A stretch of DNA of 12,220 nt from Candidatus Zixiibacteriota bacterium (GTDB lineage: Bacteria; Zixibacteria; MSB-5A5; GN15; PGXB01): positions 1 to 12,220 of the forward strand of contig JAUVBC010000029.1 in assembly GCA_030591405.1 (NCBI GenBank), read 5' to 3'. The position numbers were made by a program, and so were the translations under genes. The notes beneath the pieces are model-generated. The model saw only the letters and a program-made list of their open reading frames with translations, was not told where the DNA came from and made no database searches. Each line of letters starts with the position of its first letter. Position 1 is the first letter of the stretch. Of the stretch, positions 1 to 6,863 are shown piece by piece.

Positions 1-1680
1 ATTCTGATCACTTTTCCGGGATTAAATGAATTTGGCGTTTCTTCCAACTCAGATATCTCTGTCAGGTTTAACATCTCTATTGAAGCCGAAACTATTAATA
101 ACACAACTATGATTGTTACCGGAAATTTATATGGTCGTTATCAGGGAACGGTTGAATATGATGAAACGGCACATAAAGCATTTTTCTATTCTTCCAATCC
201 GTTTAAAGCAGGCGAAAATGTAACCGTTGTCCTTACTGATGATATTCGTTCGTCTGCTGGTTTTCCTCTTAAAACAACTTTTGCCTGGTCTTTCACAATT
301 GCGCAGGCAACCGGTCCGGGGACTTTCCTTGCACCACTTGAAACCATACCTGCCGGTGATTTTCCATACTCGATCTGTGCCGCCGATTTTGACCGGGATG
401 GCGATAACGATTTTGCGACCGCCAATTTTGAATCAGATAATATATTTATAAGGCTGAACAATGGTGATGGATCTTTCGGCTCGCAAATTGAAATTAGTGT
501 TGATGATGAACCGACATCGATAACTGCTGCTGACCTCAATGGCGATAGCTATCCTGATTTGGCTGTGGCCAATCGGATGATTGATACTACTTTTGGTAAT
601 ATTACTGTACTACTAAATAATGGTGATGGAAGTTTTTCTGATCAATTAAAAGATTCGGTGCACAAATCTCCATTCTGTTTAACCAGTGCCGACTTTGACT
701 GCGATGGGGATATTGATTTGGCGGTGGGGCATTTTAATAAATATAATGCAACCTACATATCGATCCTGACCAATAATGGAGACGGGACATTTGCCGAACC
801 GGTAAAATACCTATTTATCAGCAGCGTATTTGCGCTTATTGCCGCTGATATTGATAATGACGGCGCGATTGATTTGACCTTTGCCGATTTTTATAATAAT
901 TATATAGGTGTTATGCCAAACAAGGGTGATGGTACATTTGGACCAATTAGGATGACGGCAGTTGATAGTCTTCCTAATTCGCTTTTTTATGCCGATTTTG
1001 ATATTGATGGTGATATCGATTTGGCCGTAGTAAATCAAGGTTCAAATAGTCTGGAAATACTTGATAATGATGGTACCGGTCATTTCTCCACAATATCGAA
1101 CTATGAAGTTGGGAGGGTGCCTACTTCAGTTTTTGGCGCTGATTTTGAAGGTGATGGAGATATTGATCTGGCCGTATCAAATAAAAATACCGATGATATT
1201 TCAGTTTTATATAACATTGGCAATGGAAATTTTACTGCTCCCACATCTTACCCTGCCGGTGACAACCCAGTGGCAGTTCTGGCCTGTGATTTTACCGGTG
1301 ACGATGTTCCTGACCTTTTAACGGCCAATGAAGGCTCCGATGATATATCATTGCTGGTCAATAAACAGCCGACTGATATTCCAATGGACGATAAGCTACC
1401 TGCCAAATTTGTATTATTCCAGAATTATCCTAATCCGTTTAATCCCTCAACAAATATCCGGTTTTATCTGGAACGAGCCGCTGATGTTGTTTTGGAAGTA
1501 TATAATATTACCGGACAAAAAGTTACAACCCTCAAAGAAGAACGTCTGAGTGCTGGTTTGCATCAGGTCAACTGGAATGGGACAGATCTCGACGGCAATG
1601 AGGTCGCTTCTGGTATTTATTTCTATCAATTAAATACTAACGGGACAAAATTGAGCAGGAAAATGATTCTTCTTAAATAG
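1..1680 (+). CDS. Secreted FG-GAP/VCBS repeat protein with Ig-like domain and C-terminal sorting domain (5' partial)
   Basis: The frame is open from the first base, so the true start lies left of the window and the Met at 109 is internal. About the first 100 codons (to roughly nt 300) look like a bacterial Ig-like (SbsA/Big_5) domain, ending AWSFTI. Seven FG-GAP/VCBS propeller repeats follow at nt 385-1365. Each has a calcium-loop motif (DFDRDGDND, DLNGDSYPD, DFDCDGDID, DIDNDGAID, DFDIDGDID, DFEGDGDID, DFTGDDVPD), mostly followed by an N-NGDGSF-like turn. The last 90 residues (nt 1408-1677) form a FlgD/type IX-type sorting domain: QNYPNPFNPST, then a GQKV strand, then ASGIYFYQL, ending KMILLK. 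By family knowledge this is an exported, probably surface-anchored or released, Ca-binding propeller with an adhesive or structural role. No catalytic domain is visible in the part present. The substrate is unknown, and whether this organism has a type IX secretion system cannot be seen here. Confidence 0.9.
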   Translation: MLITFPGLNEFGVSSNSDISVRFNISIEAETINNTTMIVTGNLYGRYQGTVEYDETAHKAFFYSSNPFKAGENVTVVLTDDIRSSAGFPLKTTFAWSFTIAQATGPGTFLAPLETIPAGDFPYSICAADFDRDGDNDFATANFESDNIFIRLNNGDGSFGSQIEISVDDEPTSITAADLNGDSYPDLAVANRMIDTTFGNITVLLNNGDGSFSDQLKDSVHKSPFCLTSADFDCDGDIDLAVGHFNKYNATYISILTNNGDGTFAEPVKYLFISSVFALIAADIDNDGAIDLTFADFYNNYIGVMPNKGDGTFGPIRMTAVDSLPNSLFYADFDIDGDIDLAVVNQGSNSLEILDNDGTGHFSTISNYEVGRVPTSVFGADFEGDGDIDLAVSNKNTDDISVLYNIGNGNFTAPTSYPAGDNPVAVLACDFTGDDVPDLLTANEGSDDISLLVNKQPTDIPMDDKLPAKFVLFQNYPNPFNPSTNIRFYLERAADVVLEVYNITGQKVTTLKEERLSAGLHQVNWNGTDLDGNEVASGIYFYQLNTNGTKLSRKMILLK

Positions 1681-1859
1681 AATGGTACTGTTTATCTCCG
1701 CGTATTAATAATTTGTATATTTTGGGCGACTTATCAATTGCATTGCTGCGTTTATTTATCTGTTCATGCGGCACGGATCGCTTGCCGTTTTGGAGAAATT
1801 TGGTTATTTTGGGGTATAAGTATTGAATATTATACCATTGTTGAAATAGGGAGAATGAA
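1681..1859. other. Intergenic spacer between the two propeller genes
   Basis: This is 179 bp with no credible small gene. It holds a weak hairpin (1768-1788) that could end transcription of the upstream gene, and the TTG-start ribosome site of the next gene. I found no well-spaced promoter. The best pair, TTGGAG at 1790-1795 with TATAAG at 1815-1820, has a 19-bp spacer, which is longer than ideal, so the downstream gene could have its own promoter or be read through. Confidence 0.5.
1768..1791 (+). terminator. Weak candidate intrinsic terminator after the FG-GAP gene
   Basis: GCGGCA (1768-1773) can pair with TGCCGT (1783-1788), with one G-T pair and a 9-nt loop. A short T-run ends at 1791. 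It lies about 90 bp after the stop codon. The stem is only 6 bp and the T-tract is short, so this is a tentative call. Confidence 0.3.
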
Positions 1860-1862
1860 TTG
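1848..1862 (+). promoter_or_regulatory. Ribosome binding site that sets a TTG start
   Basis: AGGGAG at 1848-1853 lies 6 nt before TTG at 1860-1862. The nearby ATG at 1855 is too close to this site and reads ATG-AAT-TGA, so it is not the start. The next in-frame ATG, eight codons in, lies inside the signal peptide and has no such site. TTG is therefore the best start. Confidence 0.75.
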
Positions 1863-2990
1863 AAATTCTATAACTTAATAAATATGTTTTTAGTGGCGGC
1901 AATGCTAATTGCAGTTTCTGCTTTTGGTCAAGCATTGGAATCAAACCGCAAAACAACAGATTCGCCAATGTTTCGCGGTGATATTTTCAATTCCGGATTT
2001 TATAATACGCCCGGAGTAAAAAGTCTTAATGGTGTTAAATGGAAATTTGAGACAGCTTTGAAAAGAGCCTGTGAATCCAGCCCGGCCATAAAAGATAGTG
2101 TCGCTTATTTTGGTTCGGGCGGTGGTATGTTTTATGCTGTTAATATTTCTAATGGTGAGATGATATGGGAATTTAAGTCAGGAAAACAAATTAAATCTTC
2201 CCCTGCTGTTGCTTTGGGAATTGTCTGTTTTGGAGGCGAGGATTCCATTTTTTACGCTCTTGATATAAATACCGGGAAAAAACTTTGGCATTTTGCCACC
2301 GGTGATAAAATAATATCTTCACCGCTGGTTTCTGATAGCATAGTTTATTTTGGCAGTAATGATTATTATCTTTATGCCCTGAATATAAATACCGGCGAGT
2401 TAATTTGGAAAAAGGAAACTTATGGTAAAATACTTTCTTCTCCCGCCCTGGCTAACGGAGTGCTATATTTTGGAGGCAGCGATGCTGTCATTCATGCTCT
2501 TGATAGCAAAACCGGCAAGGAGAAATGGAGCTATGTAACCGGATCTGGGATTTCAGGCTCGGCCTCCGTTTCTGATGGCAACGTATATATTGGAAGTCGA
2601 GATGGGGCTCTTTATGCCATTGATGCCGCATCGGGGAATCTTAATTGGAAATTCAGGGCAAAGGGGAAAATACAAAGTTCTCCGGCTGTCTGTGATGGGG
2701 TTGTCTATCTTACATGCATGAGTGGGTATTGTTACGCCATCAATGGCTTATCAGGAGTGGAAAAATGGTCCTATCGGGCCGACGGACATCCTATAATTTC
2801 TTCGCCGGCAATAGCCGACGGAGTATTATATCTCGGAACCTATAGTGGTTATTTATATGCGGTTGACGCCAAAACATCTGAGCAACTATGGTTTTTTAAA
2901 ACCAGTCAGGGAATTATATCTGCTCCGGCTGTTCTCGATGGCGTTGTGTATTTTTCCAGCATGGATGGCTGCGTTTACGCTCTTCAATAA
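1860..2990 (+). CDS. Exported eight-bladed PQQ-like beta-propeller protein
   Basis: A 376-residue protein starting at TTG. Residues 1-23 form a signal peptide: a short Lys-containing start, a hydrophobic run (MFLVAAMLIAVSAFG), and likely cleavage before Gln24. There is no lipobox Cys, so it is probably soluble in the periplasm or exported rather than a lipoprotein. From Ser73 there are seven PQQ-like repeats, nearly all exactly 40 residues (one is 41). Each runs SSPAV-DG-VYFG, then LYALD-NTG, then a W strand. A final 23-residue half repeat ends at the C-terminus. The N-terminal VKWKFET stretch supplies the missing Trp strand, so an eight-bladed ring closed N-to-C is expected. The fold resembles BamB and PQQ-dependent enzymes, but no PQQ or metal catalytic residues stand out, so a binding or scaffold role is more likely than dehydrogenase activity. 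There is no sorting domain. Its substrate is unknown. It converges on the dockerin gene. Confidence 0.87.
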   Translation: MKFYNLINMFLVAAMLIAVSAFGQALESNRKTTDSPMFRGDIFNSGFYNTPGVKSLNGVKWKFETALKRACESSPAIKDSVAYFGSGGGMFYAVNISNGEMIWEFKSGKQIKSSPAVALGIVCFGGEDSIFYALDINTGKKLWHFATGDKIISSPLVSDSIVYFGSNDYYLYALNINTGELIWKKETYGKILSSPALANGVLYFGGSDAVIHALDSKTGKEKWSYVTGSGISGSASVSDGNVYIGSRDGALYAIDAASGNLNWKFRAKGKIQSSPAVCDGVVYLTCMSGYCYAINGLSGVEKWSYRADGHPIISSPAIADGVLYLGTYSGYLYAVDAKTSEQLWFFKTSQGIISAPAVLDGVVYFSSMDGCVYALQ

Positions 2991-2992
2991 TC

Positions 2993-3017
2993 TGTCGGAA
3001 TATTGTATCGTCCGGCA
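2993..3017. terminator. Weak hairpin in the convergent gap
   Basis: TGTCGGA (2993-2999) pairs with TCCGGCA (3011-3017), 7 bp with one G-T wobble and an 11-nt loop, inside the 45-bp gap between two converging genes. It could act as a shared terminator by position, but no clean T-run follows on either side, so this is weak. Confidence 0.3.
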
Positions 3018-3035
3018 TTCTGAAAATTTTAAATA

Positions 3036-4025
3036 TCAAGGCTGTGGACAATTCGGTTGAGGTCCATTTTTGTAAATATAATTTAATAGATATACTATAT
3101 CCAAAATATCAATTGAGGCATCATTATTCAAATCACCATATTCTTCAATATTAGGCAATGGACCATTTTTATATTTAGTATTAATTAGAAAAATAATATC
3201 GAGGATATTTATCCTGCCGTCTGAGTTGACGTCACCGCATCCCCAGCTCATGCCGCCATTAAAAAAGTCACATAAGCGTTCCGACATACCCGACATATCT
3301 AATAAAATGCATTCATCCGGAGCGCCCTGATTGGTGGGAAATTGCGAATTATAATCGGTTATATTGATCCATCCGGGTAAGCCATCGCTATCCATAACAA
3401 AGCGGGAGAAGGCTGATCTGATATCTAAAATGCCGTCGTAATCATATGCAAATGCGACCTGATTGTCTGAACATAATGTCCAGAAGAAGAATACCGGAAC
3501 ATACGGTTCGGTCGGGTCGAGATAATCTGCAATGTTAAAATTTATAGAGAATAACACTGTATTATTGGGGATTACCTTTATTTTACCGGTTTCCGGGTCT
3601 TTTATAGGATGGTGTATCCCATTATTTATATCTGCTATTGAAATCAATTCGATTAATCCTGAGGGGCATCCGCCTTGATCACATTCCGGAAATGGACCAT
3701 CGTTCAGAGTCAACAGTTCCCATTCAAAATCACCCGGGATAATAAATAGTTCTCCATAGCTGATAGTTGGGTTAAATAATTTTGATTGATCAAAGCCGAT
3801 CATAAAATCAAAACCGTATGCCATCTCGGTGCCGCCTGTTTTTATAATATTGAGAGTTATCGTATCACCAGACAGGGCGTTGATCTTACTTTCAATTTTG
3901 ATAGAATAAGGAATAACTCCGGCGTCTTGTGCGACAGTTGAGTGATGAACAAAACAGATTAGTAACGTAAAAACCCAAAAAAGAAACTTACCATTCAGCC
4001 AAATTATTTTAAAGCTGTTTGACAT
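3036..4025 (-). CDS. Exported cohesin-like/dockerin type I protein
   Basis: A 329-residue protein with the start set at ATG 4025. The frame stays open upstream to a TTG at 4127, but only the 4025 ATG has a strong GGAGGA site (4031-4036) and places a signal peptide at the N-terminus (hydrophobic FLFWVFTLLICFV, cleavage likely after TVA, residue 32). The middle region, about residues 40-190, resembles a cohesin-like beta-sandwich (ALSGDTITLNI, YGFDFMIGFD, a CPSGLIELI strand, VFFFWTLCSDN). Cys-containing segments follow, including DFFNGG near residue 255. Residues 264-329 are a dockerin type I domain made of two 33-residue repeats, each with a DxNxD Ca loop, an ILDI helix and a YKNGP end. The layout matches secreted proteins I recall from Zixibacteria and related phyla, where it does not imply a cellulosome. 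No enzyme domain is visible. It probably takes part in extracellular assembly or surface attachment. Confidence 0.83.
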   Translation of the reverse strand: MSNSFKIIWLNGKFLFWVFTLLICFVHHSTVAQDAGVIPYSIKIESKINALSGDTITLNIIKTGGTEMAYGFDFMIGFDQSKLFNPTISYGELFIIPGDFEWELLTLNDGPFPECDQGGCPSGLIELISIADINNGIHHPIKDPETGKIKVIPNNTVLFSINFNIADYLDPTEPYVPVFFFWTLCSDNQVAFAYDYDGILDIRSAFSRFVMDSDGLPGWINITDYNSQFPTNQGAPDECILLDMSGMSERLCDFFNGGMSWGCGDVNSDGRINILDIIFLINTKYKNGPLPNIEEYGDLNNDASIDILDIVYLLNYIYKNGPQPNCPQP

Positions 4026-4030
4026 AATTG

Positions 4031-4036
4031 TCCTCC
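4031..4036 (-). promoter_or_regulatory. Strong Shine-Dalgarno site for the dockerin gene
   Basis: On the minus strand this reads GGAGGA and lies 5 nt before the ATG at 4025-4023. It fixes the start 34 codons inside the longest open frame. Confidence 0.8.
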
Positions 4037-4107
4037 GTATCGTAAAATCAGCCTTAACTTTTATTTCATTAGCTGTTGTGTATAAATTCCCCTTTCGCTT
4101 ATTCGAT

Positions 4108-4127
4108 TTGTATAAATTATTATACAA
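4108..4127. repeat. Perfect 8-bp inverted repeat, operator-like
   Basis: TTGTATAA (4108-4115) and TTATACAA (4120-4127) are exact inverted copies around ATTA. On the minus strand the repeat contains a consensus TATAAT at 4124-4119, but no good -35 box lies 16-18 bp upstream of it. It lies just downstream of the stronger candidate promoter, where a bound repressor could block transcription. Confidence 0.55.
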
Positions 4128-4150
4128 TATGCAGTAAACTACGCCTTAGA

Positions 4151-4178
4151 AAGATAGCAATAACAGTAAATTTGTCAA
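4151..4178 (-). promoter_or_regulatory. Candidate sigma70-type promoter for the dockerin gene
   Basis: On the minus strand a consensus TTGACA (4178-4173) is followed by a 16-bp spacer and TATCTT (4156-4151), which matches TATAAT at four of six positions. It lies about 125 bp before the dockerin start, leaving a long leader that contains the inverted repeat at 4108-4127. If the organism uses a Bacteroidetes-type sigma factor the match may be fortuitous. Confidence 0.45.
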
Positions 4179-4197
4179 GTTTATTTGTGCAATCGAC

Positions 4198-4210
4198 ACC
4201 ATTCAATGGT
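4198..4210. repeat. Near-palindrome ACCATT-C-AATGGT
   Basis: Two exact 6-bp inverted arms flank a single central base, about 20 bp upstream of the candidate -35 box of the dockerin gene. The spacing suits a dimeric DNA-binding protein better than an RNA hairpin. A chance origin in AT-rich DNA is possible. Confidence 0.35.
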
Positions 4211-4300
4211 AGTATTTAAATCAGTGATATAATGTAATACTAAAAAGCAATAATTGATACAGTATTAAGAAACCAAAAAGATCATTAAAGATGCGGCTTG

Positions 4301-5386
4301 TCACATTTTACCGGCTGCTTCGAGTTTTTTCTCTCGCTCATGTTTTTTAAGAGCGGCAATTATGTCGTTGAGATCACCTTCCAGAATGGCGTCAAGGCGA
4401 TGTAGAGTCAGACCAATACGATGATCGGTAACCCGCGATTGAGGGAAATTATAAGTACGAATTTTGGCCGAGCGATCACCACTGGAAACCAGGGCTCGTC
4501 TCTCTAACGCCATATCCTTATTATGCTCTTCAGTCGCTTGATCCAATAGACGAGCGCGCAGGACCCGCATCGCTTTTGCCTTATTTTTGTGCTGCGATTT
4601 TTCATCCTGACAGGTAACAACCAGGTTGGTTGGCAGATATGTTATACGAACCGCCGAATCGGTAGTATTGACTGACTGACCACCCGGGCCGGATGATCGG
4701 AAAACATCAATTTTCAGGTCATTTTCATTTATTTTAATATCTACATCCTCAGCCTCTAATAATACCACGACAGTCGCCGCCGAAGTATGAATGCGTCCCT
4801 GCGATTCTGTTTGGGGAACGCGCTGAACACGATGCACTCCTGATTCAAATTTAAGTTGACCATAAGCGGAATCGCCGTTAACAAGAAATATCACTTCCTT
4901 CAGGCCGCCAACACCGGTTGGGTTTGATGATAAAGTTTCAATTTTCCAGCCCTGATTTTCGCTGAATCTGCTATACATCCGATACAAATCGGCCGCAAAG
5001 ATGGCTGCCTCATCACCGCCGGTTCCGGCTCTGATTTCAATCATGGCGTTTTTGACATCATTCGGATCACGTGGTGCCAGTAAACGATCCAATTCTTTCT
5101 TTGTTTTTTCCAAAGTTGCCGTTGCCTCGGCCAATTCCTCTCTGGCCATTTCAATTAATTCGGTATCTTTGGATTCATTTAGGATGTCATTGGCGCCATT
5201 AATATTTTTCTGGCAATCTTTAAAGATTCTTCCGGTCGTGAGGATTGTTTCGATATGGCTTCTTTCTCGGGAAAGATATTTCAGGCGCGACTGATCGGTA
5301 AGGACCGCCTGATCGATCAACTCAGAATTGAGCTCTTCAAGGCGTTTTTCAAAATTATCTATTATTTCATTTACTTCCATAGCCAT
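4301..5386 (-). CDS. prfA: Peptide chain release factor 1
   Basis: RF1 reads UAA and UAG stop codons in the ribosomal A site and triggers release of the finished protein. Start ATG 5386 gives 361 residues, the usual RF1 length. The GAGGAAG site (5392-5398) is 7 nt from this ATG but 13 nt from the next one (5380), and it overlaps the in-frame GTG at 5392. An N-terminal coiled-coil region (residues 1-105) precedes RAGTGGDEAA. The codon-reading tripeptide is PQT (residues 191-193, in RVPQTESQGRIHTSA), the PxT form of RF1 rather than the SPF of RF2. The catalytic GGQ (235-237, in SSGPGGQSVNTTDSAVR) is intact. The gene follows the DUF1385 gene after 39 bp, so the two are probably co-transcribed. 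No prmC follows it, although prmC is a common neighbour. Confidence 0.97.
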   Translation of the reverse strand: MAMEVNEIIDNFEKRLEELNSELIDQAVLTDQSRLKYLSRERSHIETILTTGRIFKDCQKNINGANDILNESKDTELIEMAREELAEATATLEKTKKELDRLLAPRDPNDVKNAMIEIRAGTGGDEAAIFAADLYRMYSRFSENQGWKIETLSSNPTGVGGLKEVIFLVNGDSAYGQLKFESGVHRVQRVPQTESQGRIHTSAATVVVLLEAEDVDIKINENDLKIDVFRSSGPGGQSVNTTDSAVRITYLPTNLVVTCQDEKSQHKNKAKAMRVLRARLLDQATEEHNKDMALERRALVSSGDRSAKIRTYNFPQSRVTDHRIGLTLHRLDAILEGDLNDIIAALKKHEREKKLEAAGKM

Positions 5387-5425
5387 ACACACTTCCTCAC
5401 AAGGGAAAATAAAAATATTGAGAAA

Positions 5426-6391
5426 CTAAAGGCAAGTTTTTTTGACGTCTAAATGCGATTCGGTCACTCCCAGTGCCGATTCCAGAGCAACGATAGCAAC
5501 TTCCATCTGCTCCGGCGATGGTTCACGAGTTGTAATCCGTTGTAGCCAAAGCCCAGGTTTGATAAGAAACTTCGTGATAGCATTATCGCGGGTTTTACCG
5601 GACAGCTTTAAGAGTTCATAAGAGCTTCCTGCCACCAGAGGCAGAAGCGAAAAATGAATCAGGAATCGTTTTATAAGAGTTGGTGATTCGCCTGTGATTA
5701 AAAAATATGATGTATCCGATATCGAATAAACCAACATCGCAAAAAGTGCCACGATCAGGATAAAACTTGTTCCGCAGCGCGGATGCAAGGTCGAAAAACG
5801 TCCCACATTTTCAACGGTCAAGTCATCACCATTTTCATAGGCATAAATCGATTTATGTTCGGCACCATGGTATTGAAAGACGCGTTTGAATTCTCCAAAA
5901 AATGAGATTACCCAGACATATACCAAAAATAGAGTGACCCGGATTAATCCGGCCACAAGATTAAAAGCTATTGCATCTTTATCAACATCAAACCAGGTAG
6001 AAATCGCCAAAGGCAAGAAGAAAAATATAAGGATACCGAGAGCAACCGCAAAAATGGCCGTTCCGATTAAAACCAGATTGCTGGTCTTTTTTTCCTTCTC
6101 GTCATATTCTTTACCCTGAGCCTTCGCTTCCTCTTTTTCGATTTCACGAACGGCAATATCGGCCGAGAAATTTAGAGTCTTAATACCGATTATCATCATC
6201 TCAGCAAAGGTTATGACACCTCGGATAATCGGCCATCCAAATACTTTGGCCGCCTTAGTTTTAGATATATAGTTGCTTGTCTTTACGACTATCTCACCGG
6301 AAGGTAAACGAACCGCGGTCGAAATTCTATCGTTCGACCTCATCATAACACCTTCTATTACGGCCTGACCACCAACTGCCAAATCGGACAT
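5426..6391 (-). CDS. DUF1385 (YqhQ-like) integral membrane protein
   Basis: A 321-residue protein with an ATG start preceded by GAGG (6397-6400), 5 nt away. It opens with the family signature GGQAVIEGVMMRS (residues 7-19). Four hydrophobic segments are visible, near 105-131, 142-166, 208-232 and 242-262. Between the second and third lie the conserved FQYHGAEHKSIYAYE (172-186) and HPRCGTSF (203-210), whose His, Glu and Cys residues look like a possible metal or active site. The C-terminus is probably cytoplasmic. The family is widespread in bacteria, and no biochemical role is established that I know of. Its repeated placement between rpmE and prfA suggests a link to ribosome function or growth control, but that is inference. 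An inverted repeat in the 123-bp upstream gap may control its expression. The identity of the family is secure and the function is open. Confidence 0.9.
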   Translation of the reverse strand: MSDLAVGGQAVIEGVMMRSNDRISTAVRLPSGEIVVKTSNYISKTKAAKVFGWPIIRGVITFAEMMIIGIKTLNFSADIAVREIEKEEAKAQGKEYDEKEKKTSNLVLIGTAIFAVALGILIFFFLPLAISTWFDVDKDAIAFNLVAGLIRVTLFLVYVWVISFFGEFKRVFQYHGAEHKSIYAYENGDDLTVENVGRFSTLHPRCGTSFILIVALFAMLVYSISDTSYFLITGESPTLIKRFLIHFSLLPLVAGSSYELLKLSGKTRDNAITKFLIKPGLWLQRITTREPSPEQMEVAIVALESALGVTESHLDVKKTCL

Positions 6392-6421
6392 ATATACCTC
6401 GCTAAATTGCTGTACAAGTTA

Positions 6422-6464
6422 AAAGGACTATTCCTGTATCATAATAATATACGTATAGTCCTTT
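6422..6464 (-). terminator. Perfect 10-bp inverted repeat between rpmE and the DUF1385 gene
   Basis: AAAGGACTAT (6422-6431) and ATAGTCCTTT (6455-6464) are exact inverted copies. The 23-nt loop can itself form a short inner stem: GTAT at 6436-6439 with ATAC at 6449-6452. In the direction of transcription (minus) the distal arm ends in TTTT, so it resembles an AT-rich terminator or attenuator for rpmE. It lies only 30 bp before the DUF1385 start, leaving little room for a separate promoter, so partial read-through is likely. It could instead be an mRNA-stabilising or protein-binding hairpin. Confidence 0.55.
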
Positions 6465-6514
6465 AAATAGGAAGAACAAATTTATTCTGCCTATTAATAA
6501 AGATGGTCAATTTA

Positions 6515-6733
6515 TTACTTCTTGTCGTCTTTTTTATCAAGACCGTATTTTCTGCGATAACGATCAACTCTACCGGCGGTATCAATCAGTTTCTGACGTC
6601 CGGTTATAAACGGATGACAATTTGAACAAATTTCCACCCTGATATCTTTTATGGTGGATCTTGTTTCAAATACATTCCCACACGCACAACTTACTGTTGT
6701 CTCGTAATATTTGGGATGAATTTCTTTTTTCAT
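6515..6733 (-). CDS. rpmE: 50S ribosomal protein L31 (zinc-binding type)
   Basis: L31 is a small protein of the large ribosomal subunit that bridges to the small subunit. The ATG at 6733 gives 72 residues, starting MKKEIHPKYYET as is usual for L31. The frame extends upstream to a TTG at 6775, but this would add a 14-residue tail absent from the family. An AAAGGA site lies 9 nt before the ATG. Four cysteines (Cys16, Cys18, Cys36, Cys39, in CAC and CSNCHPFITG) mark the zinc-binding C+ form rather than the cysteine-free paralogue used under zinc starvation. The C-terminus is Lys/Asp-rich (DKKDDKK). It leads the rpmE-DUF1385-prfA cluster and has a candidate promoter 50 bp upstream. Confidence 0.95.
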   Translation of the reverse strand: MKKEIHPKYYETTVSCACGNVFETRSTIKDIRVEICSNCHPFITGRQKLIDTAGRVDRYRRKYGLDKKDDKK

Positions 6734-6781
6734 ATCTCGAATTCCTTTAAACGCTGTTCCATCAATTCTTTTCAACTAACA

Positions 6782-6809
6782 ATAATAATAAAAGTTCCCC
6801 AGAAAGCAA
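6782..6809 (-). promoter_or_regulatory. Candidate promoter for rpmE
   Basis: On the minus strand TTGCTT (6809-6804), a 16-bp spacer and TATTAT (6787-6782) fit a sigma70-like promoter. The rpmE ATG is about 50 bp downstream. Ribosomal protein genes usually have their own promoter, which supports the call, but the repeated AAT tract could produce such a -10 match by chance. Confidence 0.4.
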
Positions 6810-6863
6810 GTGAAAATATTCAGATATCTTTTATGTTTATGTGGAATATCGGCCAAAAGTCGC

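Larger units (their letters stand above)
4026..4300. other. AT-rich leader between prfA and the dockerin gene
   Basis: This is 275 bp with no gene that I can support. It holds a sigma70-like promoter for the dockerin gene (4151-4178) and two operator-like inverted repeats (4108-4127 and 4198-4210). A looser 7-bp inverted repeat also occurs: TAATACT at 4235-4241 with AGTATTA at 4261-4267, loop 19 nt. No convincing terminator with a T-run follows prfA, so read-through from prfA into the dockerin gene cannot be excluded. Confidence 0.6.

Noticed and set aside
1855..1863. Two-codon open frame ATG-AAT-TGA overlapping the TTG start of the propeller gene, as a possible regulatory mini-ORF.
   Set aside because: The ribosome site is only 1 nt from this ATG, too close for initiation, and its spacing fits the TTG instead.
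4026..4127. Longer N-terminus for the dockerin protein starting at TTG 4127.
   Set aside because: It would bury the signal peptide 34 residues in, has no ribosome site, and runs over the inverted repeat, whereas ATG 4025 has GGAGGA.
5001..5452. Plus-strand open frames across prfA and the start of the DUF1385 tail.
   Set aside because: They lie antisense to clear conserved genes, show no recognisable domain, and lack ribosome sites.
6734..6775. N-terminal extension of L31 from TTG 6775.
   Set aside because: L31 proteins start at MKKxIHP, and the extra 14 residues have no counterpart in the family.
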